5,572 nucleotides of DNA, from assembly GCA_002329285.1 (NCBI GenBank), contig DCTO01000090.1, positions 22,647-28,218 on the forward strand. Direction: 5' to 3'. Source of the DNA: Ruminococcaceae bacterium UBA1438. GTDB lineage: Bacteria; Bacillota; Clostridia; Oscillospirales; Acutalibacteraceae. Made by a program: the position numbers and the translations under genes. The notes under the pieces are model-generated. The model ran no database searches and was not told where the DNA came from. It saw only the letters and a list, made by a program, of their open reading frames with translations. Shown in pieces: positions 1-4,964 of the stretch (positions are counted from its first letter, which is position 1; every line of letters begins with the position of its first letter).

Positions 1-39
1 TCCGTCCTCGTTAAGAGAGCCGCAGTTTTTGCACCTCAT
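1..39 (-). CDS. Zinc-ribbon protein, N-terminal fragment (runs off the left edge)
   Basis: Only the first 13 codons of a leftward gene are present, read from the ATG at 39-37. They encode MRCKNCGSLNEDG. The CxxCG pair followed by a small polar stretch is the typical start of an N-terminal zinc-ribbon domain, in which two such CxxC knuckles bind one zinc ion; the second knuckle would lie outside the window. In Clostridia this kind of start often belongs to membrane or hypothetical proteins with a cytosolic zinc ribbon, so the function of the whole protein cannot be inferred. The start is supported by a purine-rich ribosome binding site (AAAGAGGTG, plus-strand 46-54) and by an extended -10 promoter facing the same way at 79-107. 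The gene is divergent from the lipoprotein gene. The call rests on a short piece, but start, ribosome binding site, promoter and motif all agree. Confidence 0.72.
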   Translation of the reverse strand, partial: MRCKNCGSLNEDG

Positions 40-78
40 TATTAACACCTCTTTATAATTCCTGAATAATTTTTTCTA

Positions 79-107
79 ATTATATCACAGGGAACTCAAA
101 ATAACAA
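79..107 (-). promoter_or_regulatory. Sigma-A-type promoter of the leftward zinc-ribbon gene
   Basis: On the minus strand there is a perfect TATAAT -10 (plus 79-84) preceded directly by TGA, giving an extended -10. A TTGTTA -35 (plus 102-107, four of six consensus bases) lies 17 bp upstream. The predicted start of transcription is near position 72, leaving a leader of about 33 nt before the ATG at 39. The fit is by eye, but spacing and -10 are ideal. Confidence 0.65.
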
Positions 108-164
108 TAAAATAAGGATTAAAATTTATATTTTTATTAGGATTATTTATTTTATTTCATTTTT

Positions 165-193
165 TTGTATTGACTTTTTCGTGAATTTATAAT
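165..193 (+). promoter_or_regulatory. Probable sigma-A-type promoter of the lipoprotein gene
   Basis: A perfect TATAAT -10 lies at 188-193, with TTGTAT (165-170, weak, three of six) 17 bp upstream. An overlapping reading uses TTGACT (170-175, better -35) with the poorer -10 TAAATT (193-198), also at 17 bp. Either would start transcription near 200 and give a leader of about 55 nt. The upstream 120-165 stretch is almost pure A/T and could act as an UP element. The leader carries a perfect tandem copy of CGTATTT (222-228 and 229-235), of unknown meaning. Confidence 0.55.
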
Positions 194-236
194 AAATTAA
201 AGTAGTAACAATATGTTTGTGCGTATTTCGTATTTT

Positions 237-244
237 GAAAGGGG
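237..244 (+). promoter_or_regulatory. Ribosome binding site of the lipoprotein gene
   Basis: GAAAGGGG lies 10 nt before the ATG at 255 and fixes that start. The spacing is slightly long and the match is G-rich rather than the canonical AGGAGG. Confidence 0.6.
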
Positions 245-254
245 TACATAATCA

Positions 255-1241
255 ATGAAAAAATCATTAAAGTCAATTCTTTGCCTTGTTCTTGTGGCTG
301 CTTTTGTTTTCTCACTTGCAGGCTGCGCAAAGATTAACTATGTAACAAACGGCACAATTAAATCTATCAGAGAGGTTAAGGATGGCTCTTGGGTTAACGG
401 CGGCGCAGACGCTGCTGCCACAGATGCAGATGCAGAGGGCGATCCCATTGTTCTTGAAAAGGAATTTGAGGCCGGCACATACGGCGGCGTTGAATTCAAT
501 TCTCTTGATGATGTTGCTAATTATTATAAAGAGGCTTATGATTACACAAAGAGCCTCACTGCTCAGTATATTGATGCTGACGGCAACACCGTAACCTTCT
601 ATAAGCTGCTTGGCGATGAGAATATGACCATCGGCGATGTTATTATTGACGGCTCTGCAAATGCAGTTGTTAATAAGCTCATTCCGGGTATCGTTTCCAA
701 TATGTTCAAGCCAACTCCTTATGGCCTTGTTCCTTGCTATAACAGAAATCCCGATCTTGATAATAACTCTGAAGATGAGCATAAGAAGGCTGATCACGAT
801 TTCAGAACAACCGAATTCTCAGGCGAGGATATTCTTGCGGCTAACGTAACCGATAACGGTGACGGCACCATCACTCTTGAAATCCAGCCCAAGGCTGCTG
901 AAATGAGCACCCGCGGCGATGATTCACAGGGCCGTTTCTTTGAGGTTCTTGGCGATATCAGCGGCGTTGTTGCGGATATTGATGCCGTTTCCTTCACTGA
1001 AGGCACAGCAGAAGAAAATGTTAAGGTAACATATAAGGGCGGCAAGGGCGTTATCAAGATTAACACCTCAACCAAGGAAATCGTTGAGGCTGATTATGAT
1101 ATGGAAGCCGTTGTTAATGTTTCACACGCTTCCATCGCTGTTATCAAGAATAAGAGCGCAACCCTCACAATTTCATATGTTAACCATTATCCTGCTTCTG
1201 ATGAGTTCCTTCTGAGCTCAAAGAATTTAAAGAGAGCATAA
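255..1241 (+). CDS. Secreted lipoprotein of unknown function (328 aa)
   Basis: The N-terminus is a classical type II signal peptide: a KK-containing n-region, a hydrophobic stretch at residues 8-20, and the lipobox LAGC at 21-24. Cys24 would therefore be lipidated and the mature protein anchored to the outer face of the membrane. Residues about 50-63 form an Ala/Asp-rich linker. The rest alternates charged, loop-rich segments with short beta-like stretches. The C-terminal part (about 250-313) is dense in beta-strand patterns (VKVTYKGG, GVIKIN, AVVNVS, ATLTISYVNHYPA). I see no catalytic motif and no solute-binding-protein signature that I can name, and I do not recognise the family beyond a likeness to hypothetical lipoproteins of gut Clostridia. 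It has its own promoter and a strong terminator 12 nt after the stop, so it may be transcribed alone. The next gene, also an envelope protein, starts only 78 nt after the stop, so a shared role is possible but unproven. Start chosen from the signal peptide and the ribosome binding site. Confidence 0.9.
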   Translation: MKKSLKSILCLVLVAAFVFSLAGCAKINYVTNGTIKSIREVKDGSWVNGGADAAATDADAEGDPIVLEKEFEAGTYGGVEFNSLDDVANYYKEAYDYTKSLTAQYIDADGNTVTFYKLLGDENMTIGDVIIDGSANAVVNKLIPGIVSNMFKPTPYGLVPCYNRNPDLDNNSEDEHKKADHDFRTTEFSGEDILAANVTDNGDGTITLEIQPKAAEMSTRGDDSQGRFFEVLGDISGVVADIDAVSFTEGTAEENVKVTYKGGKGVIKINTSTKEIVEADYDMEAVVNVSHASIAVIKNKSATLTISYVNHYPASDEFLLSSKNLKRA

Positions 1242-1253
1242 TTTAAAAATTTA

Positions 1254-1284
1254 AGGCTCGGCCTTGTGCCGAGCCTGTTTTTTT
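1254..1284 (+). terminator. Rho-independent terminator after the lipoprotein gene
   Basis: A perfect 9-bp GC-rich stem (AGGCTCGGC at 1254-1262 with its complement at 1268-1276) closes a 5-nt loop and is followed by G and seven T (1278-1284). The next start codon is only 35 nt beyond the T-run, so any transcript of the following gene from the upstream promoter must read through this hairpin. Confidence 0.9.
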
Positions 1285-1306
1285 AACATAATATAAATCT
1301 GTTTAT

Positions 1307-1312
1307 GAGGAG
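1307..1312 (+). promoter_or_regulatory. Ribosome binding site that fixes the start of the membrane protein gene
   Basis: GAGGAG lies 7 nt before the ATG at 1320. An alternative in-frame ATG at 1305 overlaps this site and has no ribosome binding site of its own, so initiation at 1320 is preferred. Confidence 0.8.
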
Positions 1313-1319
1313 ATTTTTT

Positions 1320-3176
1320 ATGAGCGAGCAAATGCCAAATATGGATTATGATGCCGATGAGGTTATCAAGGATTTCAAAGCAAAATTCAAATGGCCTAAA
1401 GCTGATGAGGTTGAGGCGGTTGTTGCCCCTCCCGGTGTCGGCGCAAAAATCATTCTTTCAATTATATTAACAATTATCGGCGGCGGCGTGCTTTATTATG
1501 TGATGCTGCCCGCGCTTAACATTCATGATGCCCAGCTATATACCTTCCTTGTTTTGCTTGTTGCAATGTTTGTGCTTTTCTTTGGGCTTCTTTGCGGTGC
1601 AAACAAAAAGATTGAGCGCCGTGAATACGTTAAGAAAAAATCAATCGTGCCTCTTGGCATAATTGTTGCGCTTGTGGCGGTTATGCTTGTTGGCTGGCTT
1701 GTCGGCGCGCAGCTCTTCCGCGCGAAAACTTACAGTGAGCTGATGACGGTTAATGAAAGCAGCTTCATTGAGGATTTTTCGGATATTAATTATGATGAAG
1801 TTCCGCGCCTTGATAAGCAAACCTCAAAGTTCCTTGCGGATCAGCAGCTCGGCAGCCTTGATGAATTCAAAAGCCAGTTCGTTGTAACCGCAAATTCAAC
1901 TCAGATTAATTATAAGGGCTCTCCGGTGCGTGTTGCTTATCTGGAATATGCAAATGTTTTCAGGTGGATTAATAACACTAAAAACGGCCTTCCTGCCTAT
2001 ATGCTGATTGATCTTGTCAGCCAGAAGGTTCAGGTTGTTAACTGTGTTGATCAGTTCGGCGAGGGAATCAAGTATTCACCAACGGAGCTTTTCAATGAAA
2101 AGCTGATCCGCCATCTGCGTTTTCAGTATCCCACTGCACTTTTGGATACCCCTAATTTTGAGATTGATGACAGCGCTCATCCTTATTGGATAACCCCCGT
2201 GCTTGATAAAACCATCGGCCTTTTCGGCGGCACTGACGTTAAGGGCGTTATTATCACGGATGCGCTCACCGGCAAAAGTGATTATTATGATATTGAAACC
2301 GTGAGAACGGACAGAGAGCTTAACTGGATTGATGTTGTTTACAGCGAAAGCCTTGTTGTTGAGCAGTATAATTATCACGGCAAGCTTTCAAACGGTTTCT
2401 GGAATTCAATCATTTTCCAGAATGATGTTAACGTTGCTTCAAGCGGCAGCGGTAATATTGCGCTTAATGATGACGTTTGGATTTACACCGGCGTAACCTC
2501 AGAGGATTCAACAACCTCAAATTTCGGTTTCGTCCTTTGCAATCAGCGCACAAAGGAAACCCGCTATTATAAGAACGGCGGTGCAACAGAGTATTCAGCA
2601 ATGGAATCCGCGCAGGATGCTGTTCAGAATTACGGCTATCATGCAACCTTCCCCATTCTGCTTGATATTGAGGGCCAGCCAGCATATTTCATGTCCTTCT
2701 ACGGCGATAATTACACAATCAAGGGCTATGCGCTTGTTAACCTTGCTGATAAAACAATCGTCGGCAGGGGCGTTTATGATGAGGAAACCAGCGATATCAA
2801 AGCGCTTAACGCAGCCGTTGAAAATTATATCAATGCGCTCAAGGATAAGGGCATAGTTGGCAGTGATGCAAATGCGGATGATTATAAGGCTGATGAAAAC
2901 GGAGCCGGTGTTGTTGATGATGCAACACAGCCGGATAACACGCAGCAAACCGCAGAAAGCACTCAAATTACCGGCGCGGTAACAGATATCAAAACCTCTG
3001 TTAATGACGGCAACACCTATTATTACATTCAGTTGGACGGCGGAGCTTATTACTACATTGCCGTAACGGATTGCATGCAGGTGCTTCTCATTAATTCAGG
3101 TGACACGGTTACCGTAACCGCAGACGCCGCTTCGTCAGAAGCCTTCATTCCGGCAACTGATGTTGTGATAAATTAA
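1320..3176 (+). CDS. Conserved three-helix membrane protein with large extracytoplasmic region (618 aa), function unknown
   Basis: Residues 1-42 are charged and probably cytosolic. Three hydrophobic helices follow at about 43-65, 74-94 and 110-132, with a basic KK/RR-containing loop between helices 2 and 3. The remainder (about 133-618) would lie outside the cell if the N-terminus is inside. Its core, with HPYW (287-290), a KTIGLFGG motif (297-304), NGFWNSI (358-364) and NQRTKET (408-414), matches from memory a family of Clostridia proteins usually labelled hypothetical or loosely 'CvpA family'; I know of no demonstrated function. An acidic, Asn/Gln/Thr-rich linker (about 511-547) leads to a C-terminal beta-rich domain (about 548-618) that reads like a small OB fold, with Tyr-rich strands (NTYYYIQL, AYYYIAV) and a SGDTVTVTA strand. 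It follows the lipoprotein gene on the same strand, separated by a terminator. I found no convincing separate promoter, so expression may depend on read-through. Starting at 1305 instead would add five residues. Confidence 0.88.
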   Translation: MSEQMPNMDYDADEVIKDFKAKFKWPKADEVEAVVAPPGVGAKIILSIILTIIGGGVLYYVMLPALNIHDAQLYTFLVLLVAMFVLFFGLLCGANKKIERREYVKKKSIVPLGIIVALVAVMLVGWLVGAQLFRAKTYSELMTVNESSFIEDFSDINYDEVPRLDKQTSKFLADQQLGSLDEFKSQFVVTANSTQINYKGSPVRVAYLEYANVFRWINNTKNGLPAYMLIDLVSQKVQVVNCVDQFGEGIKYSPTELFNEKLIRHLRFQYPTALLDTPNFEIDDSAHPYWITPVLDKTIGLFGGTDVKGVIITDALTGKSDYYDIETVRTDRELNWIDVVYSESLVVEQYNYHGKLSNGFWNSIIFQNDVNVASSGSGNIALNDDVWIYTGVTSEDSTTSNFGFVLCNQRTKETRYYKNGGATEYSAMESAQDAVQNYGYHATFPILLDIEGQPAYFMSFYGDNYTIKGYALVNLADKTIVGRGVYDEETSDIKALNAAVENYINALKDKGIVGSDANADDYKADENGAGVVDDATQPDNTQQTAESTQITGAVTDIKTSVNDGNTYYYIQLDGGAYYYIAVTDCMQVLLINSGDTVTVTADAASSEAFIPATDVVIN

Positions 3177-3194
3177 TATTTTTAAACGTTTATT

Positions 3195-3221
3195 AAGGAC
3201 GGCAGTTTGCCGTCCTTTTTT
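3195..3221 (+). terminator. Rho-independent terminator after the membrane protein gene
   Basis: The stem AAGGACGGC (3195-3203) pairs with 3209-3217, and can extend by one A-T pair into the loop. It is followed by a T-run ending at 3221. It begins 19 nt after the stop codon and ends the host-type gene block. Confidence 0.9.
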
Positions 3222-3265
3222 GATGCCTGAAATATGAATAATCAAAAAATAAATAATAATTTTTC

Positions 3266-3298
3266 AAAAAATATAGCGTTTCGGCGCTATATTTTTTT
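3266..3298. terminator. Symmetrical, probably bidirectional terminator at the host/phage junction
   Basis: A 13-bp perfect stem runs from 3266-3278 to 3285-3297. Its core is ATATAGCG, it has six A on the left arm and seven T on the right, and it closes a TTTCGG loop (a TTCG tetraloop if the T-G wobble forms). The A-run gives a T-run when read leftward, so it should stop transcription from both sides. It lies 44 nt beyond the preceding terminator and belongs to no visible gene. It would insulate the phage operon from the membrane protein gene. Confidence 0.8.
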
Positions 3299-3317
3299 GT
3301 TTTCCGGGGTATTGGTG

Positions 3318-3345
3318 AAGGGCTTTTCAAAGATTTTCAGCCCTT
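3318..3345 (+). promoter_or_regulatory. Leader hairpin upstream of the terminase small subunit gene
   Basis: AAGGGCT (3318-3324) can pair with AGCCCTT (3339-3345) across a 14-nt loop. An alternative, mutually exclusive pairing is CAAAG (3328-3332) with CTTTG (3343-3347). The hairpin ends 12 nt before the AGGAGG ribosome binding site. The T-rich stretch after it is short and interrupted, so it is a weak terminator at best; it could be an attenuator, a protein-binding site or chance. I see no sigma-A promoter between 3299 and 3357. Confidence 0.35.
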
Positions 3346-3357
3346 TGATTTTGTAAC

Positions 3358-3363
3358 AGGAGG
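3358..3363 (+). promoter_or_regulatory. Strong ribosome binding site of the phage operon
   Basis: A perfect AGGAGG lies 6 nt before the ATG at 3370. It is the best ribosome binding site in the window and fixes the start of the terminase small-subunit-like gene. Confidence 0.85.
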
Positions 3364-3369
3364 TTAAAA

Positions 3370-3702
3370 ATGGGCAGAAAAAAGAAAACTGCAGAGGAGG
3401 AAATCCGCGAAGGCTTAAAGCGCCTTGCTTTTGGAGAAACACAGGATGCGGTGCGCCTTCTTTTTGCAGATGAGGCTCAGATCCTTGAAATGCTGCCGCA
3501 GCTTAATCTTTATAACATAAGCGAGATTAAGCGCCCCAAGGGCGGTGGAATGGAAATTAAATTTTTTGACAGAATTCGCGCGCTTGAAAAGCTGAGGGAG
3601 CTTGAAAACCGCGCGCCTTCAGAGCCGCTTGGGTTTTATAAAGCGCTGGAGGAGGGCGCCCGCCTTGCGGGAAGCGCCTTTGATGAGGCGCAGAATGAAT
3701 AG
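3370..3702 (+). CDS. Putative phage terminase small subunit, short form (110 aa)
   Basis: In tailed phages the small terminase subunit recognises the packaging site and hands DNA to the large subunit. This protein has a basic start (GRKKK, residues 2-6), a charged helical region (about 8-35), and a segment at about 47-80 containing ISEIKRPKGGGMEIKFFDR and then an ALEKL helix. That segment matches the C-terminal signature of Terminase_2-type small subunits, where a 'G(V/M)xIKLxDKxxALExL' pattern is common. The family is usually about 140-250 aa with an N-terminal helix-turn-helix for DNA binding; here that domain is absent, and only the basic tail precedes the helix. The stop codon overlaps the start of the large subunit gene by 8 bp (ATGAATAG), indicating translational coupling. 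The assignment rests on position directly before the large subunit and on the C-terminal motif. It could instead be a non-homologous small packaging protein. Confidence 0.65.
   Translation: MGRKKKTAEEEIREGLKRLAFGETQDAVRLLFADEAQILEMLPQLNLYNISEIKRPKGGGMEIKFFDRIRALEKLRELENRAPSEPLGFYKALEEGARLAGSAFDEAQNE
3685..3688 (+). promoter_or_regulatory. Ribosome binding site that fixes the start of the terminase large subunit
   Basis: GAGG lies 6 nt before the ATG at 3695. The reading frame is open further up with an ATG at 3602, but that start lies deep inside the small subunit gene, has no comparable site, and would add 31 residues of basic, non-family sequence. Confidence 0.65.
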
Positions 3703-4960
3703 CTTCGCCCCCTTTTCAAAAAAGCAGCTTGCGGTTTTAAGCTGGTGGTGCAATGAAAGCCCCGTTAAGGATAAAAACGGGATTATCTGCGATGGGGCAA
3801 TCCGCTCCGGCAAAACAATGTGCATGAGCATTTCATTTATAAGCTGGGCGTTTTACAGCTTTTGCGGCACATCTTTTGCCATTTGCGGCAAAACGATTGC
3901 ATCACTGAGGCGCAATGTTGTTACCCCGCTTTTGCCCCAGCTTTCCGCCCTCGGCTTTAATTGTGATTACAAAATCAGCAGAAATCTTTTAGAGATTGAA
4001 AGGGCAGGGGTGAAAAACCGCTTCTGGCTTTTCGGCGGCAGGGATGAATCCTCCGCCTCTCTGATTCAGGGTATGACCCTGGGAGGAGTGCTGCTTGACG
4101 AGGTTGCGCTTATGCCGCGCTCCTTTGTTGAGCAGGCACTTGCGCGCTGCTCTCTTGATAATGCAAGGTTTTGGTTTAACTGCAATCCGGAGCATCCTTT
4201 TCATTGGTTTTATAATGAATGGATAAAAAAGGCGGGGCAAAAAAATATGCTTTATCTTAATTTTAAGATGGAGGATAATCCCTCGCTTTCACCGGCTGTT
4301 ATCGCAAGATATAAGCGGCTTTACAGCGGCGCTTTTTATGAGCGCTTTGTTGAGGGCAGATGGGTTGCGGCGGATGGCCTTGTTTATCCGATGTTCAGTG
4401 CAGAGCGCCACATTAAAAAAAGCAGCGGCGCATTTTCGCAATACTATATTTCCTGCGATTACGGCACGGTTAATCCCTTTTCCCTCGGCCTTTGGGGTAA
4501 ATCAGAGGCTGATAACGCCTGGTTTCGCTTTGATGAATTTTATCATTCAAGCAGGGATGACGGCGTTCAGCTGACGGATGAGGAATATTATCAGCGCCTT
4601 GAGGTATTGGCGGGCGATCTGCCGATAACTGCGGTGATTGTTGATCCCTCCGCCGCAAGCTTTATTGAAACAGTTAAGCGCCACGGTAAATTCAGGGTTA
4701 TCAAGGCGGATAACGATGTTTTGCGCGGAATAAATCTTGTTTGCACGGCGCTTAAGGGCGATCAGATATTTTTCTATCCCCATTGCGCAGACACAATAAG
4801 GGAATTTTCCGTTTATCGCTGGGATAATGATATCAGGCGTGATGCGCCGAAAAAAGAAAACGACCATGCAATGGATGATATCCGCTATTTTGTTTCAACT
4901 GTTCTTGGGCAGGAAAACAAATCCGGGGATTTAATCACATTTGCGGTTGAAAGGATGTGA
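3695..4960 (+). CDS. terL: Phage terminase large subunit, PBSX/Terminase_3 type (421 aa)
   Basis: This is the motor and nuclease that cuts phage DNA and pumps it through the portal into the empty head. The N-terminal ATPase (about 1-225) shows a Walker A P-loop GAIRSGKT (34-41), a Walker B strand GGVLLDEVALM with Asp135-Glu136, and the coupling motif FNCNP (161-165). The C-terminal RNase H-like nuclease (about 245-405) shows the expected metal-binding acids: Asp255 in SCDYGT, Asp317 in VIVDPSA, and Asp394 in DHAMDDIRY. A FVEGRW motif (218-223) links the two domains, as usual in the PBSX family. Length is normal for the family and nothing is missing, so the enzyme should be functional. The wording of several motifs (AICGKTIASLRRNV, ASLIQGMT) recalls the terminases of prophages in gut Clostridia. 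It overlaps the small subunit gene by 8 bp and is followed after 4 nt by the portal gene, so all three are one operon. Confidence 0.95.
   Translation: MNSFAPFSKKQLAVLSWWCNESPVKDKNGIICDGAIRSGKTMCMSISFISWAFYSFCGTSFAICGKTIASLRRNVVTPLLPQLSALGFNCDYKISRNLLEIERAGVKNRFWLFGGRDESSASLIQGMTLGGVLLDEVALMPRSFVEQALARCSLDNARFWFNCNPEHPFHWFYNEWIKKAGQKNMLYLNFKMEDNPSLSPAVIARYKRLYSGAFYERFVEGRWVAADGLVYPMFSAERHIKKSSGAFSQYYISCDYGTVNPFSLGLWGKSEADNAWFRFDEFYHSSRDDGVQLTDEEYYQRLEVLAGDLPITAVIVDPSAASFIETVKRHGKFRVIKADNDVLRGINLVCTALKGDQIFFYPHCADTIREFSVYRWDNDIRRDAPKKENDHAMDDIRYFVSTVLGQENKSGDLITFAVERM
4950..4955 (+). promoter_or_regulatory. Ribosome binding site that fixes the TTG start of the portal gene
   Basis: AAAGGA, inside the last codons of the large subunit gene, lies 9 nt before a TTG at 4965. 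There is no ATG between the upstream in-frame stop (4932-4934) and this site. Two other in-frame TTG codons (4941, 4947) overlap or precede the site and are not supported. Confidence 0.6.
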
Positions 4961-4964
4961 AAAT

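Noticed and set aside
312..797. Long minus-strand open frame inside the lipoprotein gene, and similar antisense or shifted frames elsewhere (for example 2076-2966, 3989-4240, 4547-4867)
   Set aside because: They lie opposite or out of frame within well-supported genes, lack ribosome binding sites, and have compositions expected of shadows of the real frames.
1305..1319. ATG at 1305 as the start of the membrane protein
   Set aside because: It overlaps the GAGGAG site that serves the ATG at 1320 and has no ribosome binding site of its own.
3266..3298. Palindromic hairpin as a transposon terminal repeat or small RNA gene
   Set aside because: It has the full form of a terminator (stem, stable loop, A- and T-runs), and no partner repeat exists in the window.
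3177..3369. tRNA gene or attachment-site core as a prophage integration point
   Set aside because: No cloverleaf or tRNA 3' end is visible. A core repeat cannot be recognised without the other end of the element.
3602..3694. Upstream ATG start giving the terminase large subunit 31 extra residues
   Set aside because: It lies inside the small subunit gene, lacks a ribosome binding site, and adds sequence unlike the family. The ATG at 3695 has GAGG at good spacing and gives the expected N-terminus.
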